Positions 55,223 to 64,000 of a stretch of 64,000 nt of DNA are shown one piece after another. Each line of letters opens with the position of its first letter. Position 1 is the stretch's first letter. The notes beneath the pieces were generated by a model. It was not told where the DNA came from. It saw only the letters and a list, made by a program, of their open reading frames with translations, and searched no databases. A program made the translations under genes and the position numbers. Source of the DNA: Marinobacter litoralis (GTDB taxonomy: Bacteria > Pseudomonadota > Gammaproteobacteria > Pseudomonadales > Oleiphilaceae). Location of the stretch: positions 40,465 through 104,464 of the forward strand of contig NZ_JAELVS010000008.1 in assembly GCF_016427555.1 (NCBI RefSeq), written 5' to 3'.

Positions 55223-56509
55223 GTGTTTAAAAAGATCTTTGGAGCTGTTGTTGCGTTAGGCATTTTGGCTCTGGCTATTTTTCTATTGATTGCCTGGGAA
55301 TCTTCCATCAACCCAATCAGCCCTCCCGGTCCTGATGCATTCAGCAAAGAACAGATCAAACGGGGTGAAGTGCTGGCAGGGCTGGGCAACTGTGAAACCT
55401 GCCACACCACCGATCCTGCCAAGCCTTTAGCGGGCGGTCGGGCTATGCCAACGCCTTTCGGCACCCTCTATTCCACCAATATTACACCCGATCCGGACAA
55501 AGGCATTGGCCAGTGGTCGGAAGAAGCGTTTTCCCGAGCCATGCGGGAAGGCGTATCGCGATCAGGCTCACATCTGTTCCCTGCTTTTCCCTATACACAT
55601 TTCACGAAATTGTCGGATGACGACATCTCCGATTTGTACGCCTACGTGATGTCACGACAAGCGATTGCGGCCGAACCACCTGAGAATACGCTCGAATTTC
55701 CCTACAATATTCGCCTGCTGCTGGCGGGTTGGAAATTGTTATTCTTTGACGAAGGTCGTTTCGAACCCGATGCGGATAAAGGCGATGTATGGAACCGTGG
55801 CGCTTATATCGCGGAAGGCGCCGGGCATTGCAGCGCCTGCCACACCCCCCGTAATGCCCTTGGCGCTGAAGATTCCGGGAAAGCGTGGGAAGGCGCCATT
55901 ATCAATAATTGGTATGCTCCGGCATTAAACGCCAACAACCGCACACCCGCAGGTTGGACGGAAAAAGAAGCCTATGAATACCTTCGCCATGGCGGCTCGC
56001 CGTTCCACGGAGTGGCTGTCGGTTCGATGTCGGATGTGGTTCATGACGGATTAAAGTACGCGCCAGACAGCGACCTTAGGGCGTTAGCCGTCTGGCTCAG
56101 CGATCTGGCGCAAGCACCTGGCGAGCAGCAAGCTCACGACAGTTCCGCCACCGCTATCCGCACCGCTCAGCAACTCCAAAACCCCTCAACGATGATGGGC
56201 GAAGGCGAGCGCCTATTCGCCCATGCCTGCGCTGCCTGTCACTACAACGAACCGAATAACCCGAACACACTGCGACCGGATATGGCATTGAATAGCGCTA
56301 TCAGCGCGCCCACACCCGTTAACCTCATCCGGGTAACGCTCAATGGCGTATCGCTTAAAGAAGGTATACCCGAGGCGATGATGCCAGGATTCGGCCAGGC
56401 TCTGAGCGACCGTCAAATCGCGAGCCTGCTGGCGTATCTCAGGTCCACCCATACTGACCTGCCAGCATGGACAGACTTGGAGCAACAGGTTCGCAACCAG
56501 CGCCCCTAA
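55223..56509 (+). CDS. Triheme cytochrome c subunit of a molybdenum hydroxylase
   Basis: 428 residues from a GTG with AGGAGA 6 nt upstream. N-terminal uncleaved TM/signal (about 5-25), then three c-type heme sites: C57-x2-C60-H61, C203-x2-C206-H207 and C336-x2-C339-H340. This three-heme layout matches the cytochrome subunits of membrane alcohol dehydrogenases and of periplasmic xanthine-dehydrogenase-type enzymes. Here the neighbours are the 2Fe-2S and molybdopterin subunits, so it is the electron exit to the respiratory chain. Confidence 0.9.
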   Translation: MFKKIFGAVVALGILALAIFLLIAWESSINPISPPGPDAFSKEQIKRGEVLAGLGNCETCHTTDPAKPLAGGRAMPTPFGTLYSTNITPDPDKGIGQWSEEAFSRAMREGVSRSGSHLFPAFPYTHFTKLSDDDISDLYAYVMSRQAIAAEPPENTLEFPYNIRLLLAGWKLLFFDEGRFEPDADKGDVWNRGAYIAEGAGHCSACHTPRNALGAEDSGKAWEGAIINNWYAPALNANNRTPAGWTEKEAYEYLRHGGSPFHGVAVGSMSDVVHDGLKYAPDSDLRALAVWLSDLAQAPGEQQAHDSSATAIRTAQQLQNPSTMMGEGERLFAHACAACHYNEPNNPNTLRPDMALNSAISAPTPVNLIRVTLNGVSLKEGIPEAMMPGFGQALSDRQIASLLAYLRSTHTDLPAWTDLEQQVRNQRP

Positions 56510-56545
56510 CCCCCAGACAACTTGACCATAAACGGAGCAAGTAGA

Positions 56546-57052
56546 ATGGCTACAGAATTCGAACTCAACGGTCAGCCCGTGACCGTTGATATTGAAAACG
56601 ACACTCCCCTGCTCTGGGCCCTGCGGGATGACCTTGATCTGACCGGTACAAAATACGGATGCGGTATCGGGATGTGCGGGGCGTGTACCGTACTTGTCAA
56701 CGGACGCGCGATTCGGTCCTGCATAACACCGGTAGAAGCAGTATCTGGTGCATCAATCACGACCATTGAAGGACTACACCCTGACGGACAACACCCGCTG
56801 CAAAAGGCTTGGGTTGAAACACAAACGCCCCAATGCGGTTACTGCCAAAGCGGTCAGATCATGCAAGCGGCTGCCATGCTGAAGGATTTCCCTGAACCAA
56901 CCGACGCTCAGATTAATCAGGCCATGGGCGGAAACCTGTGTCGATGCATGGCGTATGTAAGGATCCGGGAAGCGATCAAGCTGGCAGCACAAGAAATGAA
57001 GGAAGCCCGCAGCACGAAGGAACAGGAAACAGGAGCGGCGACCAATGAGTAA
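56546..57052 (+). CDS. 2Fe-2S subunit of molybdenum hydroxylase (IorA/CoxS type)
   Basis: 168 residues from the ATG at 56546 (GGAG 8 nt upstream). N-terminal plant-type ferredoxin domain with GCGIGMCGACTVLVNG, and a C-terminal four-helix [2Fe-2S] domain with TPQCGYCQSGQIM and GGNLCRCMAY. It shuttles electrons from the molybdenum site to the cytochrome. No FAD subunit is present, which fits the isoquinoline-1-oxidoreductase-type arrangement. Overlaps the next gene by 8 bp. Confidence 0.93.
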   Translation: MATEFELNGQPVTVDIENDTPLLWALRDDLDLTGTKYGCGIGMCGACTVLVNGRAIRSCITPVEAVSGASITTIEGLHPDGQHPLQKAWVETQTPQCGYCQSGQIMQAAAMLKDFPEPTDAQINQAMGGNLCRCMAYVRIREAIKLAAQEMKEARSTKEQETGAATNE

Positions 57053-59369
57053 GTTCTACCGCTATCTCAATGAGCCAGAAGGCATCAAGACCGCCACCAA
57101 CCATGAGTCTGACGAACGCCTTCAGGTAAGCCGCCGGGGCTTTCTGATCGGTGCTGCAGGCGCAGGATTTACTCTGGCTTTTTTCCGTACAGGGTTTAGT
57201 TTTGCGCAACCTGAAGACGTGGTTAAAGAGGGTTCGTTCGAGCCTACCATCTGGTATCAGATTGAGCCGGACGGGCGCATTATCGTGAACATCGCCGAGG
57301 CCGAAATGGGCCAGCATGTGGGCACCGCACTGGCCCGTATCGTTGCTGATGAGCTGGAAGCTGATTGGTCTATGGTTGAGTTAAACCATGTAGACAGCGA
57401 TCCCAAATGGGGACTGATGGTAACGGGTGGCAGCTGGTCAGTCTGGGAAAATTTCACGCCATTGAGTCAGGCCGGTGCTGCCGGGCGCATGGCCCTCATC
57501 GAAGAAGGCGCACGTTTGCTGGGTGTGAAACCCGATCAATGCGAAGCACGCAACAGCCGGGTGCTGGCCGGCAATCAATCGATCAGTTTCGGCGACATTG
57601 TCAGCCGCGGAAATCTGAGCCGGACTTACACCGCAGAAGACCTCAAACAGATGCCCATCAAGCCTGCAACCCAGCGCCGCCTGATCGGCCGTGAGTCTCG
57701 GGCTTTGGATATACCCGACAAGACGGACGGCGCCAGCCGTTATGGCCTGGACGCGAAAGTGGAAGGCATGGTGTACGGTCGCCCGCTGATTCCCCCCACC
57801 CGCTACGGGTCCACCATCAACAATATTGATGACAGCGACGCCAAATCAGTCAAGGGATATCAGCAAACCATCGTATTGGATGATCCCACTGATACCGTCC
57901 CCGGCTGGGCCGTTGTCATTGCGGATTCGTTTCACGCCGCCAACAAAGCAGCCAATAAAATTCGGGTCGATTGGGCCGCCGGTGATACCGCAGACGTGAG
58001 CGAACAGGACATACTCGATCACGGCGTGAAACTCATCGAGTCTCCAGACAAGGGGTCAATCATGTTCCCGGATGATGGCGTAGATGAAGCCTTCACCGAC
58101 GCCGCAGAAATCTTTGAGCAGGACTACATTACTCATACCGTTCTGCACGTACAAATGGAGCCGGTGAATGCCCTCGCCTATGAAAAAGATGGCGTTTGGG
58201 AAATTCATACCGGCAATCAGTGGCAATCCTTGATCATTCCCGTACTGGCAAAGGCATTGGGAGTAAATGAAGACAAAGTGGTTATGCGCACCTATATGTT
58301 GGGCGGTGGCTTCGGGCGCCGACTGAACGGCGATTATGCGGTACCCGCTGCACTCGCGTCCCAAAAGCTGGGCAAACCTGTAAAGCTCGTGTTTACTCGC
58401 GAGGACGATATTCGCTTCGACTCGCCCCGCTCCGCCTCGTATCAACGCATGCGTATGGCCTTTGACCGCAATGGCAACCCCGTCGGTATGGAACACCATG
58501 CGACAGCGGGCTGGCCAACAGAAGTAATGGCGCCGTTCTTCATGCCAAAAGGGGCGAACGACGTGCCCTATGATCCGTTTTCTATACAGGGTGCGGCACA
58601 TTGGTATTCCACTGGCCCCCACCGTGTTCGCGCCATATCCAATGATTTGGCGAATGCAACTTTTCGCCCGGGCTGGCTCAGATCCGTCGGTTCCGGCTGG
58701 ATAAACTTCGCGCTCGAATCCTTTATGGACGAGGCTGCTCGGCACGTCGGCAAAGACCCAATCGAATTCCGCCTGAGCTTGCTCAAAGCGGAAGGCAAGA
58801 ATGCAGGTGAAGCACCAAACTCGGTAGGTGGTGCATCGCGCCAAGCCAACGTACTGAAACGCGTAAAAGAGCTGTCGGGCTGGGGCGAGGAATTGCCCAA
58901 AGATACCGGGCTTGGCGTCGCAACTTCTTACGGGCAGGAGCGCAATATGCCCACTTGGACAGCTTGTGTCGCCAGGGTGCATGTGAACCGGCAAACCGGC
59001 CACGTAAAGCTCGAAAAATTAACGCTGGTAACTGATGCAGGCACCGTTGTTCACCCGGATGGAGCTCGTGCACAAGTCGAAGGTGCCGCACTCTGGGGGG
59101 CAAGCATGGCGTTACATGAAGGCACACACTATGAGAAGGGCGAACCCAAGGCCAAAAACCTCGACGCTTACACTCCGATGCGAATACGAGACGTACCTGA
59201 AATGGAGCTGGAATTCATAGACAGCAAAGAGGTGCCCGTGGGATTGGGCGAGCCGGCAACGACGGTAACCGGACCGGCTATCGCCAATGCAATCCACTCA
59301 GCTATCGGCGTGAGAATAAGAGAAATCCCCATTACGCCTGAAGCGGTACGCAACGCTTTAAACGCATAA
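57045..59369 (+). CDS. Molybdopterin-binding catalytic subunit, isoquinoline 1-oxidoreductase beta type
   Basis: 774 residues with a twin-arginine signal (R30-R31 in SRRGFLIGAAG), so exported folded to the periplasm. Aldehyde-oxidase/xanthine-dehydrogenase molybdopterin domains: MLGGGFGRRLNGDYAVPAALAS near residue 425 and the late catalytic-glutamate region GLGEPATTVTGPAIANAIH near residue 745. Substrates in the family include isoquinoline, aldehydes and nicotinate; none can be picked here. Together with the cytochrome and ferredoxin subunits it makes a complete periplasmic hydroxylase. Confidence 0.9.
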   Translation: MSKFYRYLNEPEGIKTATNHESDERLQVSRRGFLIGAAGAGFTLAFFRTGFSFAQPEDVVKEGSFEPTIWYQIEPDGRIIVNIAEAEMGQHVGTALARIVADELEADWSMVELNHVDSDPKWGLMVTGGSWSVWENFTPLSQAGAAGRMALIEEGARLLGVKPDQCEARNSRVLAGNQSISFGDIVSRGNLSRTYTAEDLKQMPIKPATQRRLIGRESRALDIPDKTDGASRYGLDAKVEGMVYGRPLIPPTRYGSTINNIDDSDAKSVKGYQQTIVLDDPTDTVPGWAVVIADSFHAANKAANKIRVDWAAGDTADVSEQDILDHGVKLIESPDKGSIMFPDDGVDEAFTDAAEIFEQDYITHTVLHVQMEPVNALAYEKDGVWEIHTGNQWQSLIIPVLAKALGVNEDKVVMRTYMLGGGFGRRLNGDYAVPAALASQKLGKPVKLVFTREDDIRFDSPRSASYQRMRMAFDRNGNPVGMEHHATAGWPTEVMAPFFMPKGANDVPYDPFSIQGAAHWYSTGPHRVRAISNDLANATFRPGWLRSVGSGWINFALESFMDEAARHVGKDPIEFRLSLLKAEGKNAGEAPNSVGGASRQANVLKRVKELSGWGEELPKDTGLGVATSYGQERNMPTWTACVARVHVNRQTGHVKLEKLTLVTDAGTVVHPDGARAQVEGAALWGASMALHEGTHYEKGEPKAKNLDAYTPMRIRDVPEMELEFIDSKEVPVGLGEPATTVTGPAIANAIHSAIGVRIREIPITPEAVRNALNA

Positions 59370-59398
59370 CGATCGTTTACTAACGTGAAAATACTATA

Positions 59399-59851
59399 AT
59401 GCGAAGCTCTTCTAAATGGCACCGGATACCCCCTGCTTTTGCACTGGCTTTATGTGTCGGCTTGTTCTCGGCCGGGGGGGCTTTCGCAGAAACGAAAGTG
59501 CTGATCAGCAAAGACGTTCCCACCCGAAATTTTGACACCTCGTACCTGAATCAAATATTCGCGATGCAAATTCGCCGCTGGCCGAACGGCTCTCCGATTC
59601 AGGTGTTTGTTTTACCAAGCACTGATCCCATACACAGGGAATTTGTGGTCAATCACCTGAAAACCCAGGCTCATCAGATGGATCGTATATGGAATCGCAT
59701 GCTGTTTACCGGCACAGGCAAACCACCAACAGTCGTCAGCTCCGAACGTGACATGTATCTGAAAATGCGAACTACGCCAGGAGCAATCGGTTACCTTTCG
59801 GCAGATTACCCGGTTGAGAACGTGCACGTGCTGGGAGAAAAAGAACAATGA
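59399..59851 (+). CDS. Small periplasmic binding protein (PstS-like domain)
   Basis: 150 residues with a signal peptide (FALALCVGLFSAGGAFA, cleavage near 30). The mature part carries a single phosphate-binding-protein-like lobe: TKVLISKDVPTRNFDTSYLNQIFA, RRWPNGSPIQVFVLP and TTPGAIGYLSADYP. It is about half the size of a transport PstS and lacks a partner permease. It overlaps the porin gene by ATGA and precedes a GGDEF-EAL protein, so a sensory accessory role is likely. The RBS is weak (only GTGAAA), and TATAAT overlaps the start codon. Confidence 0.78.
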   Translation: MRSSSKWHRIPPAFALALCVGLFSAGGAFAETKVLISKDVPTRNFDTSYLNQIFAMQIRRWPNGSPIQVFVLPSTDPIHREFVVNHLKTQAHQMDRIWNRMLFTGTGKPPTVVSSERDMYLKMRTTPGAIGYLSADYPVENVHVLGEKEQ

Positions 59852-61083
59852 GAAAACATCAATTAAGCCTGCTACTGCTCACGGTTATCACATGCACCCA
59901 CGCCAGCGCGCACGAACTCCACGAAGACCTGCACGTACACGGGTTTGTGAATCAGGCAGCCTTGTATAGCCCGGACAACCCTTATGCTGGCAACGATGCC
60001 AGCAACGGTTCAGTCAAATTCCGAGAGATTGGCCTCAATGGTTATATCGAGCTTAATTCTGGATTGCGATTCGCCGGCCAGATTCTCAGCCGCCAACGGG
60101 ACGAATTGGATGACGGTGATGTTCGCGTCGATTTCCTCTTAGCGGATTACCTGATTTGGAGCAATCAGTATGCAGCTTTTGGAGTGCGAGCCGGGAGGGT
60201 TAAAAACAACATCGGGTTTTACAATTCCATTCGGGACATTCCATCAGCAAGGCCGGGCTACAACGTCCCGGATTCCATCTATTTTGACGCATTCCGCGAC
60301 CCTCTCCTGTCCACGGACGGGTTGAATTTATACGGTTCAGCACTGGTTTATGACAATCAGCTCACATGGGAAGCCACGATTGGACGCAGAGATATCGATA
60401 GTGAAGACTTTGAGTACTTTACGTTTGGTTATCCTCTCGAAGATGGCGACGCAGACGATGTGCCCATCTACCTGCTGAATCTCAATTTTGTTCCTTCTGC
60501 TTTGCGCGATCTGCGTCTCGGGGCCAGCTTTGTATCAACAAACATAGACTTTGATACGTCTCTCTCTGTTGCCGAAGCGCAACAACGTATGATGATGTCA
60601 CCGCCCGGCGACGTACAGGCTAACCGGCACCGATACATTACGGCGGCAGAATTTGAAGCGCTGCTGGCCACCTTCTCTGTTCAATACAGTCTCAAGGATT
60701 GGGTGTTCACCTCGGAGTATCTACACCTCGATGCCGAGTTCGAAGGTGAAATTGTCGGTTCACCCGTTGAGAATGGAAAAAAAAGTCACGGATTTTACGT
60801 GCAGGCCGAATGGTTGCCCACCCCACGCACAACCTGGCTGATTCGCTATGAAGAACTTAAGTTCGGCGATGGCAAGAGCAGTCTGGAATACAATCCGTAT
60901 AGAAGCTACGGCAAAGGCTGGACCCTCAGCAGCCGATGGAAGTTTGCTGAAGATTGGTTGCTTATCGGACAGGCTAGTTTTAACGAAGGAACCGCTTGGT
61001 TACCCGATTTTAAGGGCATTGAAGACGAACAGATTCAAAAGTACTGGAACTACTATGTCCTGTCATTGAACTATCAATTCTGA
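59848..61083 (+). CDS. Porin-like outer-membrane beta-barrel
   Basis: 411 residues with a signal peptide cleaved near SAHELHED (residue 23). The barrel has LHVHGFVNQAALYSPDNPY, LNGYIELNSGLRFAGQILSRQ, FGVRAGRVKNNIGFYNSIRDIP and a C-terminal YYVLSLNYQF, an outer-membrane end signature. Family not precisely named. It is coupled to the small binding protein (ATGA) and to the GGDEF-EAL gene (18 bp), so probably channels the ligand that the module senses. Confidence 0.82.
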   Translation: MRKHQLSLLLLTVITCTHASAHELHEDLHVHGFVNQAALYSPDNPYAGNDASNGSVKFREIGLNGYIELNSGLRFAGQILSRQRDELDDGDVRVDFLLADYLIWSNQYAAFGVRAGRVKNNIGFYNSIRDIPSARPGYNVPDSIYFDAFRDPLLSTDGLNLYGSALVYDNQLTWEATIGRRDIDSEDFEYFTFGYPLEDGDADDVPIYLLNLNFVPSALRDLRLGASFVSTNIDFDTSLSVAEAQQRMMMSPPGDVQANRHRYITAAEFEALLATFSVQYSLKDWVFTSEYLHLDAEFEGEIVGSPVENGKKSHGFYVQAEWLPTPRTTWLIRYEELKFGDGKSSLEYNPYRSYGKGWTLSSRWKFAEDWLLIGQASFNEGTAWLPDFKGIEDEQIQKYWNYYVLSLNYQF

Positions 61084-61101
61084 TCCGCAGGAAGCACGAT
61101 C

Positions 61102-63960
61102 ATGTTCTTGAGTGTCAAATGGAAAGCGGTAATCTTTCTCAGCCTCGTATTTTTATTGATAACCGGCGCCTGGGTTTCACACCATGTTTATAACACCCTG
61201 AAAACCTATGACAATCGCATTGCGGAGAACCATGTAAAGCAGCAGCAGTTACTGATGCAGTTGCTGGATGACAATTTCCTGAGGCTCTCACAGCTATCCC
61301 AGCTCATCGCGGAAATTCCAGCCATTCAGAGGGCAAATTTTAAAGAAGCGCCTTCCGCTCTAGCCGCGGCACTCCAGCAGGAATGGAGCCAACTTAACAT
61401 TAACACCGGCCTGGATTTCATCGGGGTATACGGCACTGATGGCACCCATGTGGCCAGCGGCTACAACCACGAGTTATTTCGAAATACCGAGGCACTCGAG
61501 GAAGCCATTTCGGTAGCCATGAGGACAAACAGAGAAAGCACTCCGGATTCCTTTTTGTTCTGTTATACCGGCTGCTCTCAGTTCGTGGTAGAGCCCTTTG
61601 TCCTGAACAACGGTGAAGAAGCTCTGATCGTGACCGCCCAGAACATGGCCGACATCATTCTCCGCTTTCACCAAATTTCTGGCCAGGATCTGGCCGTTCT
61701 GCTGCCACCGATTACCGAATCCTCCGGCGCGCAAACACGAATACTCGACAACTGGTGGCTCCGGATATGGGCCGCAAGTAACTTTGAACTATCGCTTGCG
61801 CAACTTCGCCAGATCGAGAAGCACACACCCTTTTCAGAAATCGCGACCGAAGAGGTCGAGCACAACGGTTCGCGCCTGTTGTTCGATAAGCTCAATCTTG
61901 CCGACTACTGGGCCTATGGCGAAAGGCCTGTATTACTGACCGTCAGTAATCATACCGAGCAACACCAGATGCTGATCAATGCTTTGACCTCCAGTGTCGC
62001 CATTGGTCTGTTCGTACTGGTCATTTCCGAAATGGTTCTGTTGTTCATCATGCTAACGCCCCTACGGCGCCTCACGGCTGTCGTACAGGCGCTTACTCTG
62101 TTACCCAAGCACCAGTATCGCGAGGCACTGACGAAAGTCGCGAAGCGCCAGGTTTACTTTCGAGACGAAGTGACCCAGCTGGAAAGCAGTACCCGTTATG
62201 TCATCCGTGAGCTGGAAACCCTGCACCTTGAGGTTGAAGAGAAAAGCCTCTCTCTGGAAGGCCAGGTTGCGATGCTGTCCCGTTCCAGGGCTTTTCTTGA
62301 GAGGCTGATCGACAGTTCACATTTGTTCATCGTTACGATGACACCCAGCAGCGAGATTCGTACCAGCAACGGGCGATTCGACAAGGAGTTCAAGCGTCCG
62401 CTAAGTAATTTTTCCCGGCTGTTTACAAGCAATGCCGCTGCCGAAGACTATCACCGAAAACTGGACCATCTGCGAAAGGGGGACTGCGAAGTTGTCCAAT
62501 TCGATGCCGAATTCGTTAACGATCAGGGCGTAACCATCTACTTCGACTGGACATGTTCTATCGTTGAAGACGAGAAAGGTCGGGATACCATTCTGGCCAT
62601 TGGCATTGATCTTACCCAGCGGAAGCGGGACGAAGAAGCGTTAGAATGGATGGCCAATAACGACCCGCTGACTGGTATCGGCAACCGCAGATGCTTCCAA
62701 CACGATTTGCATAACCTGCTCGACACCCAAAAAAGCGGCGCTGTCATTTTTATCGACGTTAATCGATTCAAGCAAATTAACGACCTTTATGGCCACTCTG
62801 TCGGCGATACGGTATTGATCCAAATTGCCAACACACTAGGTGCCAGCGTGAGGTCCAGCGATTCGATTAGCCGTTTGGCCGGTGATGAATTCACCGTGAT
62901 TTTGCCAAACATCGATGCTTCTCGACTCAGTCAATTCCTTGAAAAACTGTCTCACAATCTAGCCGGTCACGTTATTTTGGAAGATGAGAACCGCAGCGTT
63001 GAATATAACGTGAGCATTGGCGCGGCGCTGCTCCATGAACACGGGACCAACGAGCAAGACCTCATTGTCCACGCTGATATGGCTATGTACCAAGCAAAGA
63101 AAAAGGGCAACGGCCATTGGCAAATCTTCGACCCGGACAATAATGATCTGGCAAATTTAAGGCGCGATCATGATTTAACATCGCTATTGAAACTGGCGCT
63201 TAAACGGAATGATCTGTTCCAGCTAAATTTTCAACCGATCTACGCCATCGATGAGGCCGCAGTCAGTCATTACGAGGTCTTGCTCCGATTAACTGATACG
63301 GAACGACAAGCGGTCTACCCCAGCGACTTCATTCCCGCCGCTGAACGTATGGGGCTTATTCGCCTGGTGGACGAGTGGGTGCTGGACAACGCGCTCGAGA
63401 AGCTAGCGACAGACCACCGAAACGGTGCCAGCTATACCTTTTCTATCAACATTTCCGCCCCTACCCTCCAGTCAGCCGATTTCCCGGCGGTTCTGGCAGG
63501 GCTGATGAAAAAACACGAGGTAGCGCCCCGATTTATCGTTGTAGAGCTCACTGAAACGGCGTACATCGAGAATTTTCAGATGGTGCTCAGCAACCTTCAG
63601 AAGATCAGCGAGGCCGGTGTTTTGGTTGCGTTGGACGATTTCGGCGTTGGATTCTCCTCTTTCAGCTATCTGAAAAAGCTGCCACTGAGCTACGTAAAAC
63701 TGGACGGCTCTTACATCATTGATCTGGAGAAAAACCCGGACAATCAGGTTTTCGTAGAAAGCCTGACCAATATGGTCAACGCATTCGGCATGAAAACCAT
63801 CGCTGAATTTGTAGAAGACGCGTCTACCCTGAAAAAACTGCACGAACTCGGCGTAGCCTACGCCCAGGGTTATTACATCGGCAAACCGTTACCGGTTCTC
63901 GATGACATGATCACCAAGGAGAACATCAATAGGATTAATACCCAACAGGCACATCGATGA
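61102..63960 (+). CDS. Membrane GGDEF-EAL c-di-GMP protein with periplasmic sensor
   Basis: 952 residues: TM1 (about 9-29), a large periplasmic domain (about 30-290), TM2 (about 292-315), HAMP-like and coiled region, PAS (about 395-510), GGDEF (about 520-680) and EAL (about 700-945). The GGDEF signature reads AGDEF, still compatible with activity. The EAL signature reads EVL, but the other catalytic elements are present (NISAPTLQ, ELTETAYIEN, LDDFGVGFSS, IAEFVED and QGYYIGKPL). It is probably a bifunctional or phosphodiesterase-biased c-di-GMP enzyme. The gene ends 40 bp before the window edge. Confidence 0.9.
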   Translation: MFLSVKWKAVIFLSLVFLLITGAWVSHHVYNTLKTYDNRIAENHVKQQQLLMQLLDDNFLRLSQLSQLIAEIPAIQRANFKEAPSALAAALQQEWSQLNINTGLDFIGVYGTDGTHVASGYNHELFRNTEALEEAISVAMRTNRESTPDSFLFCYTGCSQFVVEPFVLNNGEEALIVTAQNMADIILRFHQISGQDLAVLLPPITESSGAQTRILDNWWLRIWAASNFELSLAQLRQIEKHTPFSEIATEEVEHNGSRLLFDKLNLADYWAYGERPVLLTVSNHTEQHQMLINALTSSVAIGLFVLVISEMVLLFIMLTPLRRLTAVVQALTLLPKHQYREALTKVAKRQVYFRDEVTQLESSTRYVIRELETLHLEVEEKSLSLEGQVAMLSRSRAFLERLIDSSHLFIVTMTPSSEIRTSNGRFDKEFKRPLSNFSRLFTSNAAAEDYHRKLDHLRKGDCEVVQFDAEFVNDQGVTIYFDWTCSIVEDEKGRDTILAIGIDLTQRKRDEEALEWMANNDPLTGIGNRRCFQHDLHNLLDTQKSGAVIFIDVNRFKQINDLYGHSVGDTVLIQIANTLGASVRSSDSISRLAGDEFTVILPNIDASRLSQFLEKLSHNLAGHVILEDENRSVEYNVSIGAALLHEHGTNEQDLIVHADMAMYQAKKKGNGHWQIFDPDNNDLANLRRDHDLTSLLKLALKRNDLFQLNFQPIYAIDEAAVSHYEVLLRLTDTERQAVYPSDFIPAAERMGLIRLVDEWVLDNALEKLATDHRNGASYTFSINISAPTLQSADFPAVLAGLMKKHEVAPRFIVVELTETAYIENFQMVLSNLQKISEAGVLVALDDFGVGFSSFSYLKKLPLSYVKLDGSYIIDLEKNPDNQVFVESLTNMVNAFGMKTIAEFVEDASTLKKLHELGVAYAQGYYIGKPLPVLDDMITKENINRINTQQAHR

Positions 63961-64000
63961 AATGGCCTTGCGTGCCTGCTCTCAGTTTATTGGCGTGAGC

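Noticed and set aside
61102..63960. The GGDEF-EAL protein as the LapD partner of the LapG-like protease
   Set aside because: It has an active-type AGDEF and EAL-like set, a PAS domain and a large different periplasmic domain, and lies 31 kb away; LapD is a degenerate receptor with a smaller sensor domain.
1..64000. tRNA, rRNA, insertion sequences, attachment sites and phage genes
   Set aside because: No cloverleaf, transposase or integrase-like sequence, terminal repeats or phage structural genes were found on either strand.

Overview
The window looks like a chromosomal segment of a marine gammaproteobacterium, most likely Marinobacter or a close relative. This is judged from overall protein character (Xcp-like type II secretion, Mqo, Pla-1/VolA-type lipase, DUF1302/DUF1329 pair, many c-di-GMP proteins), moderate GC and dense operons. 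No phage, insertion sequence, CRISPR array, tRNA or rRNA was seen, so this is core or lightly accessory chromosome.

Layout. 0.07-5.3 kb (minus): ccoG (cbb3 oxidase assembly), a MocR-type regulator, malate:quinone oxidoreductase and a lipoprotein. 5.4-11.5 kb (plus): YahK-type alcohol dehydrogenase, a FabH and the complete sulfate importer sbp-cysTWA, closed by a strong terminator. 11.6-14.7 kb: a Baeyer-Villiger-type monooxygenase, a BASS transporter and a convergent, overlapping J-like tail-anchored protein. 14.8-19.5 kb: a tightly coupled TonB receptor / periplasmic binding protein / histidine kinase operon. 19.5-29.5 kb: gorA plus gspE-M (minus) and a divergent gspC. The place after gspC, which holds the secretin gene in the Pseudomonas xcp locus, holds a LapG-type protease here. 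30.2-35.0 kb: an alkyl-DHAP-synthase-like flavoenzyme, a GlpD-like dehydrogenase and an FGGY kinase in one operon. 35.2-38.7 kb: cspA, a RIO kinase, a DUF3581 protein, rsuA and convergent rlmA, which form an RNA/ribosome-maturation neighbourhood. 38.8-43.1 kb (minus): a diguanylate cyclase, a DUF4139 protein and a DnaQ-like protein. 43.2-49.6 kb (minus): a surface lipase lipoprotein followed by DUF1302 and DUF1329 genes. 49.9-53.0 kb (plus): ECF sigma, zinc anti-sigma, an acidic exported protein and a TPR/beta-barrel protein. 53.1-59.4 kb: glutathionyl-hydroquinone reductase, divergent LysR, and a three-subunit molybdenum hydroxylase with a triheme cytochrome. 59.4-64.0 kb: a second receptor-type module made of a small binding protein, a porin-like barrel and a GGDEF-EAL protein.

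The most interesting systems are these. (1) The ECF sigma locus: two divergent candidate promoters of the form (A/G)GAAC-N17-(T/C)GT sit in the 276-bp gap between the lipase and the sigma gene. They suggest that the sigma factor drives both itself and the surface lipase/DUF1302/DUF1329 locus. (2) The AGPS-GlpD-FGGY cluster, a possible bacterial ether-lipid or alkylglycerol pathway. (3) Two unrelated but analogous outer-membrane-to-inner-membrane signalling modules. (4) The secretion locus that lacks gspD and carries LapG next to gspC. All functional statements are read from sequence by eye; no database search was possible.
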